A stretch of DNA of 64,000 bases from Desulfarculaceae bacterium (GTDB lineage: Bacteria; Desulfobacterota; Desulfarculia; Desulfarculales; Desulfarculaceae). This document shows positions 7,679 through 15,587 of the stretch, piece after piece. The stretch covers positions 186,001-250,000 of the forward strand of contig JAIPEN010000001.1 of assembly GCA_021737145.1 (NCBI GenBank), in the 5' to 3' direction. Made by a program: the position numbers and the translations under genes. Position 1 is the first letter of the stretch. The number at the start of each line of letters is the position of its first letter. The notes below the pieces were generated by a model. The model was not told the origin of the DNA. It ran no database searches and worked only from the letters and a program-made list of their open reading frames with translations.

Positions 7679-8329
7679 ATGGCAGACATACTCGACGCTC
7701 ACGGACAGCCCTTAGTCAGGGCATACAACCGCAAACAACGCCATGACCGCACGCTTGATGAATTATTGGGTTTGGCCAAAGGCATGGCGGCAGACGGAGT
7801 TATAAACCAACAAGAAGCAGAGTTCCTGAAAAAATGGCTGATAAAAAATAGTGAGTTGAACACTACATGGCCAGTCAACGTAATTAACAGCCGCGTGAAT
7901 GAAATGCTCTGCGATGGGGTTCTGGACGAATCAGAGCAACAAGAGCTACTGGAGTTGGTTTGTTCCTTCACTGGCCAAATTCCGGTGGAACAAGAATTGG
8001 AAAACATGGCCTCTACCCTGCCCCTGGACACCCCTCCTCCTTCCTTGACCTTTAATGGCTCTGTTTATTGCTTCACCGGCAAGTTTGTGTCTGGCACCCG
8101 GAATGACTGCCATCAAACGACAATTCAAATGGGTGGAGATGTAAAAACCTCCGTTTCAAGAAAAATCGATTTTCTAGTCATCGGTGTTATCGGCAGCCGC
8201 GATTGGGTGCACACTTCCTATGGCCGTAAAATAGAATATGCCGCGCAATTGAGAGAAGAAGGACACGGCGTGTGTATCGTCTCGGAAGATCATTGGGCCA
8301 AACACGTTTACGGCACCGAGTCTTACTGA
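7679..8329 (+). CDS. BRCT-domain protein with TerB-like N-terminus
   Basis: 216 residues. The N-terminal half (about 25-105) is helical with two acidic repeats, GLAKGMAADGVINQQEAEFL and MLCDGVLDESEQQELLEL, that resemble TerB-like domains. The C-terminal part (about 120-215) is a BRCT domain of the NAD-dependent DNA ligase kind (YCFTGKFVSGTRNDCHQTTIQMGGDV..DFLVIG..YAAQLREEGHGVCIVSEDHW). BRCT domains bind DNA ends or phosphopeptides, so a DNA-metabolism role is plausible. Base composition and codon choice differ visibly from the neighbours (many A/T-ending codons), which suggests recent acquisition. Ribosome site is weak (GGGGGG about 7 bases before ATG). Confidence 0.8.
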   Translation: MADILDAHGQPLVRAYNRKQRHDRTLDELLGLAKGMAADGVINQQEAEFLKKWLIKNSELNTTWPVNVINSRVNEMLCDGVLDESEQQELLELVCSFTGQIPVEQELENMASTLPLDTPPPSLTFNGSVYCFTGKFVSGTRNDCHQTTIQMGGDVKTSVSRKIDFLVIGVIGSRDWVHTSYGRKIEYAAQLREEGHGVCIVSEDHWAKHVYGTESY

Positions 8330-8428
8330 GCGGTGAGCTCCCGTCACACCCTCCGCGTTGACGCCCCCTCCCCCCTTGGGTATATTGCCTGGATGATTCG
8401 TTCTTTGCATCCAGGAGGATAGCCAGCC

Positions 8429-9394
8429 ATGCGGGTACTTTCGGGCATCCAGCCCTCGGGCACGCTGCACATCGCCAATTACTTCGCCATGATGCAGCGC
8501 ATGATCCAGTTTCAGCGCGACCACACCCTGTTCTGCTTCGTGGTCAACCTGCACGCCCTGACCACGGTCTACGACGGCAAGCGCCTGGCCACGGACACCA
8601 TGAACGCCTGTCTGGACTTCCTGGCCCTGGGCCTGGACCCGGACAAGGCCTTTTTCTGGGTGCAGGGCGACGTGGCCGAGGTGTGCGAGCTCACCTGGAT
8701 CCTGAACAACCACACCCCGGTGGGGCTGCTGGAACGGGCCCACTCCTACAAGGACAAGATCGCCAAGGGCTTCCAGCCCCACAACGGCCTGTTCTCCTAC
8801 CCCGTGTTGATGGCCGCGGACATCCTGCTCTACCAGGCCGACGCGGTGCCCGTGGGCAAGGACCAGAAACAGCACCTGGAAATCACCCGTGACATCGCCA
8901 TCAAGTTCAACAACACCTATGGCGAGACCTTCACCGTGCCCGAGCCCTGGATCGAGGATGACACCGCGGTCATCCCAGGTATCGACGGCCAGAAGATGTC
9001 CAAGAGCTACGGCAACACCCTGGAGATCTTCGCGCCGGAGAAGTACCTCAAGAAAAAGGTGATGAAGATCGTCACCGACTCCACTCCGGTGGAGGAGCCC
9101 AAGGACCCGGACAAGTGCAACGTCTTCGCCCTGATCAGCCTGTTTTTGGATTCCAAGGAAAAGGCCGAGCTGGCTGAGCGCTACCGGGCCGGCGGGCTGG
9201 GCTACGGCACGGTCAAGAAGGAGCTCTTCGCCCGCATGTGGGAGTACTTCGAGCCCTACCGCGACAAGCGGGCCGAGCTGGCCGGCAACCTGGATTACGT
9301 GCGCCAGATCATGGCCAAGGGCGCGGACAAGACCCGGGCCGTGGCCGTGGAGACCTTGGACCTGGTGCGCGACCGGGTGGGATTGAGCTATTAG
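8429..9394 (+). CDS. trpS: Tryptophan-tRNA ligase
   Basis: 321 residues, class I aminoacyl-tRNA synthetase. The HIGH-type motif is PSGTLHIANY (residues 9-18) and the KMSKS motif is QKMSKSYGNT (about 188-197). The family segment YPVLMAADILLYQADAVPVGKDQKQHLE, which forms the tryptophan pocket, is intact. AGGAGG lies 10 bases before the ATG. The length is normal for bacterial TrpRS. The next gene begins at or over its stop codon. Confidence 0.95.
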   Translation: MRVLSGIQPSGTLHIANYFAMMQRMIQFQRDHTLFCFVVNLHALTTVYDGKRLATDTMNACLDFLALGLDPDKAFFWVQGDVAEVCELTWILNNHTPVGLLERAHSYKDKIAKGFQPHNGLFSYPVLMAADILLYQADAVPVGKDQKQHLEITRDIAIKFNNTYGETFTVPEPWIEDDTAVIPGIDGQKMSKSYGNTLEIFAPEKYLKKKVMKIVTDSTPVEEPKDPDKCNVFALISLFLDSKEKAELAERYRAGGLGYGTVKKELFARMWEYFEPYRDKRAELAGNLDYVRQIMAKGADKTRAVAVETLDLVRDRVGLSY

Positions 9395-9884
9395 CTACGC
9401 CAAGTTTCCCTTCAGCCCCCGCCGCTGGGCCCTGCGGCTAAAGGGGCTGTCCGCCGAGCTGGCAACGCCCTCCCAGACACCCGCCCGCGAACTGGCCGCG
9501 CGCATCGACGCCTGCCTCGAGATCCCACGCGACATCTTCGCCCGGCACTGCCCCAATCTTTGCCCCTCCTGCTCCCGCCCCTGCTGCGTGCGCATCTCCC
9601 GGCGGGGGCTCATCGACACCAGCGACCTGATCCTCATGGCCGCCCTGTGCCCCAAGGGCCTGCCCTACCCCCGCGCCCGAATGCGCGGCTGCCCTTTCCT
9701 GGAAAAGGACGGCTGCGCCCTGCCCTGGAACGCGCGGCCCTTTGCCTGTCTGCACTACGTGTGCGGCCACTTGAGACGGGTAATGACCCACGCTGAGGCC
9801 CAAGCCGTGGAACAAGCCCTGGTGGAGGTGGCCCGGCTCAGGAGCGAGTTGGTGGGGGCCTATGCCACGGGCCATGGCGCATAA
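9390..9884 (+). CDS. YkgJ-type cysteine-cluster protein with no canonical start
   Basis: The frame opens at 9387 and runs 165 codons to the stop at 9882-9884. The protein carries the CxCC-type cluster CPNLCPSCSRPCC (codons 9549-9587), then GCPFLEKDGCALPWNARPFACLHYVC, which is the Cys pattern of the YkgJ (UPF0153) family, thought to bind zinc or an Fe-S centre. No ATG, GTG or TTG occurs before the first cysteines: the first GTG (9588) would cut off the cluster. The best placed candidate is an ATT at 9390 inside the trpS stop (ATTAG), with GGTGGGA upstream; CTG codons at 9432 and 9447 are alternatives. The start coordinate is therefore a proposal; the gene itself is well supported. Confidence 0.75.
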   Translation: MSYAKFPFSPRRWALRLKGLSAELATPSQTPARELAARIDACLEIPRDIFARHCPNLCPSCSRPCCVRISRRGLIDTSDLILMAALCPKGLPYPRARMRGCPFLEKDGCALPWNARPFACLHYVCGHLRRVMTHAEAQAVEQALVEVARLRSELVGAYATGHGA

Positions 9885-9956
9885 TTTCCGCCCAGGCTTG
9901 ACACCAGGCCGCATCCCCTTGAAAATCAGATGATGGAAGGAGCTTCGGCCTGATTC

Positions 9957-10673
9957 ATGCGGTTTTTCTGCAAAATAGCCCTTTTGGCCCTGGTGTTGGG
10001 CCTGGGGAGCGCCGGGGCGGCGCGGGCCGATTCATTCAGCTTCAACGTGGCCGACCTGGCCGATGCCATCACCTCCTCCTGGAGCGTGATCTCCAGCTCC
10101 AGCAAGGATGCCCGCTACAGCGGACCCACCAGCCTCTCGGGCAGCTTCGGCGATCTGGAGTGGAGCTTGGTGGCCTACTTGCAAGGAAAGGAATCAGAGC
10201 TGGTCTACGTGGACGCGCGGGGCCGGGGTTCTTTTGACCCCAACAGCGACGGCCTGGGTTTCGTGGCCAACACCGGCACCGGCTACGGGGCCATGAACAC
10301 CAAAACCGGCTACCTGGAGCTTACCTTCAGCCAGCCGGTGCGCCTGGACTCCCTGGACTACACCCATCTGGGCTCCGACGAACGCTGGGCCTACTCCCTG
10401 GACGGGGTGAGTTGGTCCACCGGGGTGGGCGACTCCTTCCTCAGCAAGACCCAGGGCTACGGCTCGGCCGAGGTGAGCCTGGAGCTTACCTCCATCCGCA
10501 TCACCAGCGGCGGCACCACCGGCTCCGGCGGGCTGATCAGCTTCCAAGGCTTCAGCGGAGCCACCCTGCCCTCCGGGGCCGCGCCCGAGCCGGGCACCCT
10601 GCTGCTCACCGCTTCGGCGGGTGGCCTGCTGTGGCGGCTGCGCCGCCGGGCGCGCAAGGCGCCGCGCGCCTGA
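9957..10673 (+). CDS. PEP-CTERM sorting-domain protein
   Basis: 238 residues. Signal peptide (KIALLALVLGLGSAGAARA), then a beta-rich Ser/Gly-rich domain of about 170 residues, then a PEP-CTERM tail: APEPGTLLLTASAGGLLWRLRRRARK (about 206 onward) with motif, helix and basic end. Exosortase substrates like this are exported and anchored or released into extracellular matrix. Two such substrates lie in this window (see 3-221), but no exosortase gene does. The mid-domain has no recognisable family; discoidin-like or lectin-like folds are possible. AAGGAG lies rather far (about 15 bases) before the ATG. Confidence 0.85.
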   Translation: MRFFCKIALLALVLGLGSAGAARADSFSFNVADLADAITSSWSVISSSSKDARYSGPTSLSGSFGDLEWSLVAYLQGKESELVYVDARGRGSFDPNSDGLGFVANTGTGYGAMNTKTGYLELTFSQPVRLDSLDYTHLGSDERWAYSLDGVSWSTGVGDSFLSKTQGYGSAEVSLELTSIRITSGGTTGSGGLISFQGFSGATLPSGAAPEPGTLLLTASAGGLLWRLRRRARKAPRA

Positions 10674-10697
10674 CCCCCCTGCCCATTCGCCAGGGCC

Positions 10698-11069
10698 TTA
10701 CTTTTTATTGGGCGCGGGCGCATCCACGCAATATATGGTCCTTTTGACGCTGCCGTCCGAGGCGAAGTTGATCAATTTATCTTCGTAGATTTTCACCCAG
10801 CCATGTTTGTCCACGTTGTAGACATCGCACTCCATGAATGGAAGGTGCTCGGGATCGATGTAGGTGACCTTGAGGGTCCCACTCTTGTCAGGACGGCAAT
10901 CGTGCTCGTCCACCGCCATGGACCAGGTGTTGATGCAGCCCAGGCCGCATACGAAGGTGGCGGTCACCCGGTGCTTGGCGTGGTTGTAGGCGCACATGGC
11001 GCTGGCCGAGTTGGGGATCATGAGCGCCAACCAAGCTAAAAACATTCCCAAAACAATAGCTTTTTTCAT
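10698..11069 (-). CDS. Secreted protein of unknown function, cysteine-containing
   Basis: 123 residues. A clear signal peptide (KKAIVLGMFLAWLALMIPNSASA) is followed by a mature domain of about 98 residues with six cysteines (in MCAYNH, FVCGLGCINTW, DEHDCRP, FMECDVY, IYCVD). This suggests a small disulfide-bonded periplasmic or secreted domain. I do not recognise a family. A GGGAG ribosome site lies about 11 bases before the ATG. It converges on the PEP-CTERM gene and is separated from modC by about 280 bases. Confidence 0.65.
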   Translation of the reverse strand: MKKAIVLGMFLAWLALMIPNSASAMCAYNHAKHRVTATFVCGLGCINTWSMAVDEHDCRPDKSGTLKVTYIDPEHLPFMECDVYNVDKHGWVKIYEDKLINFASDGSVKRTIYCVDAPAPNKK

Positions 11070-11348
11070 GAGATCTTTGCTCCCTGCCGAGTATGGCGGA
11101 CCACTTCGGGCAATCCCGGCAATGGCCCCGAGTCAGGCCCATGATTGGAGGATGAACTCGGAACCTACATGCTGAGCCTGGCTTGAGTCCGGGATGCGGG
11201 CCAATGCCTGCCGAGAGGTGGCTGAACGCAGGCTCCGTCCTCGAAACAAGGCGGAATTCCCTGATAATTTCCGGGGCAATATAGCCCAAACCGGCTTGCC
11301 CAGTCAATGCACCCGGTTTTGGGTTAGAGTCGGACGGCAGGAAGCCCT

Positions 11349-12005
11349 TCAGGAATTGGAAGGTGGGATATCGGCGCGGCCCCCGCGCACCGGCACCACC
11401 CGCGCCCCCAAAAACTCGATCTCCTCGATGGAGTGGCTCACGTACACGATGGGTATGTCCAGCTCGCCGGGCAGGCGCAGCAAAAAGGGCAGAACCTCGT
11501 CCTTGCGCTCCTGATCCAACGAGGCCAGGGGCTCGTCCATGAGCAGCAGCTCCGGGCTGGTCAACAGGGCCCGGCCCACCCCCACCCGCTGCTTTTCCCC
11601 GCCGGACAGGGTGGCCGGCCGCCGCGTCAGCAAGTGCCCGATGCCCATCAGCTCCACCACCTCGTCCATATGCAGACGGCGGCGCTCGGGCGGCACCAGG
11701 CGCAGGCCGAAAAGCAGGTTGGAGCGCACGTTCAGATGGGGGAACAAGCGGCCGTCCTGAAACACGCAGCCCACCCGTCTGCGCTCGGGAGGCAGATTCA
11801 CCTTGGCCTCGGAGTCGAAGAGCACTCGGCCGCCCAGCTCCACCCTTCCCGCGTCCGGCTTGAGCAGCCCGGCCAGGATGTTGACCATGCTGGTCTTGCC
11901 CGCGCCCGAGGGGCCGTACAGGGCGGTGATGGAGCGGGCCTGGGCCGAGAAGCGGGCCTCCAGCTCGAATGAGCCGAGTTTTTTGCGGGCGTCGAAAGAG
12001 AGCAT
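11349..12005 (-). CDS. modC: Molybdate ABC transporter ATP-binding protein, short form
   Basis: 218 residues. Walker A is GPSGAGKTS (about 31-39), the signature is LSGGEKQRVGVGRAL (about 133-147), Walker B is LLLMDEPLASLD and the switch His is in YVSHS. It powers molybdate (or tungstate) uptake together with ModB and ModA encoded just upstream. Typical ModC proteins are about 350 residues with a C-terminal TOBE/Mop domain that senses molybdate; this one stops right after the ATPase core. The frame ends cleanly, so it is a short natural variant or a C-terminal truncation. It begins 5 bases after modB. Confidence 0.92.
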   Translation of the reverse strand: MLSFDARKKLGSFELEARFSAQARSITALYGPSGAGKTSMVNILAGLLKPDAGRVELGGRVLFDSEAKVNLPPERRRVGCVFQDGRLFPHLNVRSNLLFGLRLVPPERRRLHMDEVVELMGIGHLLTRRPATLSGGEKQRVGVGRALLTSPELLLMDEPLASLDQERKDEVLPFLLRLPGELDIPIVYVSHSIEEIEFLGARVVPVRGGRADIPPSNS

Positions 12006-12009
12006 GGCC

Positions 12010-12696
12010 TTAGCCCTTGAGCCGGGCGGCCCAGCGCCGGTTGATGAACTCCGAGACCAGCAAGGCGGCCAGGGACACCACCACCGCTATCACGCACAAG
12101 CGGAGCGCCCCCTGCTCGCCCCCGGGCATCTGCACCAGGGAGTACAGGGCCAGGGGCAGGGTCTGGGTCTGGCCCGGTATGTTGGACACAAAGGTGATGG
12201 TGGCCCCGAACTCGCCCAGGCTGCGGGCAAAGGCCAAGAGCGCGCCGGTGAGCACGCCGGGCAGCACCAAAGGCAGGGACACGCAAAAAAAGGTGCGCAC
12301 CGGCCCGGCTCCCAGGGTGCGCGCCGCCTGCTCCAGGCCCTGGTCCAGACTTTCCACGGACAAACGCACCGCCCGCACCAACAGCGGCAGGCTCATCACC
12401 GCCGCGGCCAGGGCCGCTCCCTTCCAGTTGAAGGCCATGCTTATGCCCAGGGTGTCGTGCAGCCAGGCCCCCACCGGGCCCCTGCGTCCCAGCAGGAGCA
12501 GCAGCATGTAGCCGGTGACCACGGGCGGCAGCACCAGGGGAAGGTGCACCAGGCCGTCCAGGATGGATTTGCCCGGAAAACGGCCCCGGGCCAGAACCCA
12601 GGCCAACAGGATGCCCACCGGCAGGCTGCCGGCCACGGCCCAGGCCGCCACCTTGAGGCTGAGGCTGAGGGCCTCGCTTTCAAAGGGAGTGAGCAC
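12010..12696 (-). CDS. modB: Molybdate ABC transporter permease
   Basis: 228 residues with about five to six membrane helices. The ABC-coupling (EAA) loop is AARTLGAGPVRTFFCVSLPLVLPG (about 132-155). The ModB hallmark GEFGATITFVSNIPGQTQTLPLALY follows (about 168-192), which contacts ModC and the substrate path. It lies between modA and modC with gaps of 5 and 4 bases, so the three are one transcript. ModB is the membrane channel of the high-affinity molybdate importer. Confidence 0.93.
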   Translation of the reverse strand: MLTPFESEALSLSLKVAAWAVAGSLPVGILLAWVLARGRFPGKSILDGLVHLPLVLPPVVTGYMLLLLLGRRGPVGAWLHDTLGISMAFNWKGAALAAAVMSLPLLVRAVRLSVESLDQGLEQAARTLGAGPVRTFFCVSLPLVLPGVLTGALLAFARSLGEFGATITFVSNIPGQTQTLPLALYSLVQMPGGEQGALRLCVIAVVVSLAALLVSEFINRRWAARLKG

Positions 12697-12701
12697 GCTC
12701 T

Positions 12702-13478
12702 CTACCGCTTATAGGCCTCGAAGCCGAACTTGGCGAAGATGTCCTTGGCCTCCGGGCTGGCCAGGAACTCCAGATAGCGCCGGGATTCCGGGCGGTCATG
12801 CCCCTTGAGCAGGGCCGCGGGGTAGATGATGGGCGCATGGGTGTCGCCAGGGAACTTGCCCACAATGCGCACTTGCTTGCTGATAAGGGCGTCGGTGGTG
12901 TAGACCACGCCCAGGGCGGCCTCGCCCCGCTCCACCAGCATGAGCGCGGCGCGCACGTTGGCGGTCAGGGCCAGATGCCCCTTGAGCTTGGGCCACCAGC
13001 CCAGCTTGCTTAGGGCCTCCTGCCCATAGGTGCCGGCCGGCACGTGGCGGGGGTCGCCCAGGGCCATCCAGCCGTCTTGCAGCAGCGGCAGAGGGTCCAC
13101 ATCCGGGGCGATGTTCACCGTTTTCAGGCGAGACTTGATGGGCGCGATAAGCACCAGACGGTTGCGCAGCAGGTCTTGCCGGGTGCCCGGGGCCAGCTCG
13201 CCGTTCTTGTCAAGATAATCCATCCACTTCACGTTGGCCGACAAGAACAGGTCAGCCGGGGCGCCGCTGGCGATCTGCTTGGCCAGGGTGCCCGAGGAGG
13301 CGAAAGAAGCAGTGGCCTTGATGCCGGTGGCCTTGGTGAAGGCCTGGTTTATCCGGGTGACCGCGTTGGTGGTGGAGGCGGCGGCAAAGACAAGCAGGTC
13401 GGACGGCGCGGCCGGAGCCGGAGCGGCCCAGGTCAGCAGCAGGGCGATTACTATTAGGGCAGCGATGCGGTGGCGCAT
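12702..13478 (-). CDS. modA: Molybdate-binding periplasmic protein
   Basis: 258 residues. Signal peptide (IAALIVIALLLTWAAPAPAAP) then LLVFAAASTTNAVTRINQAFTKATGIK, the ModA N-terminus with the Ser/Thr oxyanion ligands. FASSGTLAKQIASGAPADLFLSAN contains the second binding segment and GVVYTTDAL the third. It captures molybdate or tungstate in the periplasm for ModBC. In this kind of organism the metal serves formate dehydrogenase and other molybdopterin enzymes (inference). It is the first gene of the mod transcript; two ModE-type boxes lie 28-100 bases upstream. Confidence 0.94.
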   Translation of the reverse strand: MRHRIAALIVIALLLTWAAPAPAAPSDLLVFAAASTTNAVTRINQAFTKATGIKATASFASSGTLAKQIASGAPADLFLSANVKWMDYLDKNGELAPGTRQDLLRNRLVLIAPIKSRLKTVNIAPDVDPLPLLQDGWMALGDPRHVPAGTYGQEALSKLGWWPKLKGHLALTANVRAALMLVERGEAALGVVYTTDALISKQVRIVGKFPGDTHAPIIYPAALLKGHDRPESRRYLEFLASPEAKDIFAKFGFEAYKR

Positions 13479-13505
13479 GGCTTTGTCCTTCTGGTCAAGG
13501 GGTTA

Positions 13506-13529
13506 CGATATTGTAAGGAGACTATAACG
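13506..13529. promoter_or_regulatory. ModE-type box 1 (imperfect)
   Basis: CGATAT-N12-ATAACG, one mismatch from a perfect CGTTAT-N12-ATAACG repeat. It is nearest to modA, 28 bases before its start codon. It has the same arm sequence and spacing as the second box 49 bases away, so the pair is unlikely to be chance. Confidence 0.6.
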
Positions 13530-13554
13530 GTCTCCAAAAAAATAACTCCTTCAA

Positions 13555-13578
13555 CGTTATCTATTTTCGAGGATAACG
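13555..13578. promoter_or_regulatory. ModE-type box 2 (perfect)
   Basis: CGTTATC-N10-GATAACG, a perfect 7-bp inverted repeat between modA and the end of modE. It agrees with the CG(T)TAT..AT(A)ACG form of known ModE sites, which repress mod operons when molybdate is bound. Confidence 0.7.
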
Positions 13579-13606
13579 CAAGCCAAATAAAAAACCAGGC
13601 CAACGC

Positions 13607-13987
13607 CTATTGTTTTTGGGTGTCGATCCACTGCTGGAAGCCCTGGACCAGGTCCCAGAATTCGCCCACCGCCTGGTCCCCGGCCGGGGTGAGCCAGGCC
13701 CCTCCCCCTCCCTTGCCGCCGGCCTGCTTTTGCACCAGAGGCTCCGGGGCCAGGCTGTTCATGCTCTCCACCAGCTGCCAGGCGTGGGAAAAGCTCATGC
13801 CCATGGACTTGGCCGCGGCCGAGACCGAGCCCTTTTCCTTGATGCGCTCCAAGAGCACCACCCGCCCCCAGGAGAGGTAGGTCTGCCCTTCCCGCTCCAG
13901 CCACAGGCGGCCCTTGAGCTGCTGGCCCTGTTGGGCCGGACCGGCGGCCATGGCGTTGTCGTGCTGCTTGCGCTTGGTTTTGGGCAT
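13607..13987 (-). CDS. modE: ModE-like molybdate-responsive regulator, DNA-binding domain only
   Basis: 126 residues. The central part (about 45-110) is the LysR-like winged helix of ModE: LLERIKEKGSVSAAAKSMGMSFSHAWQLVESMN, then LVQKQAGGKGGGGAWLTPAGDQAV. The Gly-rich wing and 'LTPAG' are diagnostic. The C-terminal Mop (molybdate-binding) domains of E. coli ModE are absent, so ligand sensing must be by another route, or repression is constitutive. It reads in the same direction as modABC, immediately upstream, with the two putative ModE boxes in the gap. Ribosome site GGAAAGAG precedes the ATG. Confidence 0.88.
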   Translation of the reverse strand: MPKTKRKQHDNAMAAGPAQQGQQLKGRLWLEREGQTYLSWGRVVLLERIKEKGSVSAAAKSMGMSFSHAWQLVESMNSLAPEPLVQKQAGGKGGGGAWLTPAGDQAVGEFWDLVQGFQQWIDTQKQ

Positions 13988-14068
13988 GGGGCTCTTTCCG
14001 GCTGGGGTGCAGCCTTCTAGATATCAACTATGCCGCTATAAAGGCAAGCCCGGCAAAGGAATAACCGT

Positions 14069-15169
14069 TTATTCCTTGCCCTGCTTCTTTAGCTCCTGGC
14101 CGCATCCCAGGCCCTGCTTGCGGCCCACGGCGAAACACTGGTTGCAGGAGATGCAGGTGGCCTCGGTCTCGCCTGCCTTCCAGCGGTTGGCCAGGTCGGG
14201 CTGGCGGATGAAGGGGCGGCTCATGGCCACCGCGTCCACCCGGTCCAGGGCCTGTTCCACCCTGGCCTTGGAGCGCCAGCCGCCCACGCAGATCACCGGG
14301 CAGGAGACCACCTTTTTGACCGCCGCCGCGTTGTCCAGGAAATAGCCTTCGTCCGCCGGTTCCTTGACCACCCGCGAGGGGGAGAGCTTGCCCGCGGCCG
14401 GGGTGCCGCCGCTGACCTCGATGCCGTCGATGCCCCGGTCGCCGAGCCCCTTGGCCACCTTGAGGGCGTCCTCCAGGCTCAGGCCGCCCTCCACCGCGTC
14501 GGTGGTGTTGAGCTTGATGAACACCGGGTAGCGCGGACCCACCGCGTTCCTCACCTGGGCCAGGACCTCGTAACAGAAGCGGGCCCGGTTGGCCAGGCTG
14601 CCGCCGTAGTCATCCTCGCGCTGGTTGGTCAGGGGGCTCAGGAACTGGTTGATCAAATAGCCGTGGGCCCCGTGCAGCTGAACCGCGTCGAATCCGGCCG
14701 CCTTGACCCGGGCGGCGGCCCGGGCGAAATCGTCCACAATGTCCTCGATGCGGTCCCGGCTCAGTTCGGCCACCTGCTGCTCATAGGCCTTGTTGAAGCA
14801 GGCGGAGGGGCCCACCGGCTGGCGGCCGTCCATCCACTCGGCCTTGGTCTGGCCGCCCGCGTGCACGATCTGCATGGCCACCAGGCCGCCGGACTTGTGC
14901 ACCGCGTCGCTGATGCGGGTCAGGGGGCCCACCAGGGCGTCCATGTACGCCCCGGTCTGGCGGAAGAGACCCACCCCGTCGGGCGAGACATAGGCATAGC
15001 CGGTGATGATAAGGCCCACCCCGCCCTCGGCCAACTCGGCCAGGGCCAGGATAAGCTCGTGGGTGGGCGCGCCCTCGGGATCGGCCAGGCCCTCCCAGGT
15101 GGCGGAGCGCACCAGGCGGTTGGGTATGCTCAGGTCCTTCATCTGCCAAGGCGTAAAGATGTCAGCCAT
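14069..15169 (-). CDS. NADH:flavin oxidoreductase (old yellow enzyme-like), TIM-barrel only
   Basis: 366 residues. OYE/2,4-dienoyl-CoA reductase barrel: NRLVRSATWEGLAD at 17-30, MQIVHAGGQ (about 99-107), FDAVQLHGAHGYLINQFLSPLTNQREDDYGGSLANRARF (about 160-198, FMN and substrate contacts) and the phosphate loop SRPFIRQPDLANRW. The C-terminus keeps a cysteine set C-x2-C-x2-C-x10-C (CISCNQCFAVGRKQGLGC) like the 4Fe-4S site of dienoyl-CoA reductase, but the C-terminal FAD/NAD domains of that enzyme are missing. It therefore probably needs a partner reductase. Substrate unknown. Neighbours are a small membrane protein and a GntR regulator, likely one transcript. Confidence 0.85.
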   Translation of the reverse strand: MADIFTPWQMKDLSIPNRLVRSATWEGLADPEGAPTHELILALAELAEGGVGLIITGYAYVSPDGVGLFRQTGAYMDALVGPLTRISDAVHKSGGLVAMQIVHAGGQTKAEWMDGRQPVGPSACFNKAYEQQVAELSRDRIEDIVDDFARAAARVKAAGFDAVQLHGAHGYLINQFLSPLTNQREDDYGGSLANRARFCYEVLAQVRNAVGPRYPVFIKLNTTDAVEGGLSLEDALKVAKGLGDRGIDGIEVSGGTPAAGKLSPSRVVKEPADEGYFLDNAAAVKKVVSCPVICVGGWRSKARVEQALDRVDAVAMSRPFIRQPDLANRWKAGETEATCISCNQCFAVGRKQGLGCGQELKKQGKE

Positions 15170-15197
15170 GATTTCCTTTTGGGTATTGAATGGTTGT

Positions 15198-15587
15198 CTA
15201 GCGCCCCGCCCAGACCAGGGGCAGGCCGTAGGTCAGCATGGTGATGAGAAAGGCCAGGCTCAGTAGCAGGGAGAGGGGATGCACCATGCGGAAAAAGCGT
15301 TGTTGCAGCGCCAGGCGCAGCAGCCAGAAGGCGGCGAACACGGCCAGGAGTTTGCGCCCCAGGGCGCTGCTCATCAACTCGGGCCCAAAGGCCAGGGACA
15401 GGTAGGCCGCGGCAGCAAAGTAAAAGGTCAGGCACAGGTTGAGCACCTGATAGATGCTGCGGTTGAGCGAATCCAGGGGCTCCAGGGCCTTGCCCCACTT
15501 GAAGATGCGCGGGAACAGCAGGTGAAAAACCGCCCAGCCGATGTGCAGCACCCCGCCGGCATAGATGAAATACAGGCCCTTGGTCAT
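15198..15587 (-). CDS. Small integral membrane protein of unknown function
   Basis: 129 residues with about four hydrophobic helices (FIYAGGVLHIGWAVFHLLF, CLTFYFAAAAYLSLAF, LLAVFAAFWLLRLALQ, SLLLSLAFLITMLTYGLPLVW). Short loops and few charges. It is set directly after the GntR regulator gene (1-base gap between stop and start) and before the ene-reductase-like gene, so it belongs to their transcript. No family recognised. Confidence 0.7.
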   Translation of the reverse strand: MTKGLYFIYAGGVLHIGWAVFHLLFPRIFKWGKALEPLDSLNRSIYQVLNLCLTFYFAAAAYLSLAFGPELMSSALGRKLLAVFAAFWLLRLALQQRFFRMVHPLSLLLSLAFLITMLTYGLPLVWAGR

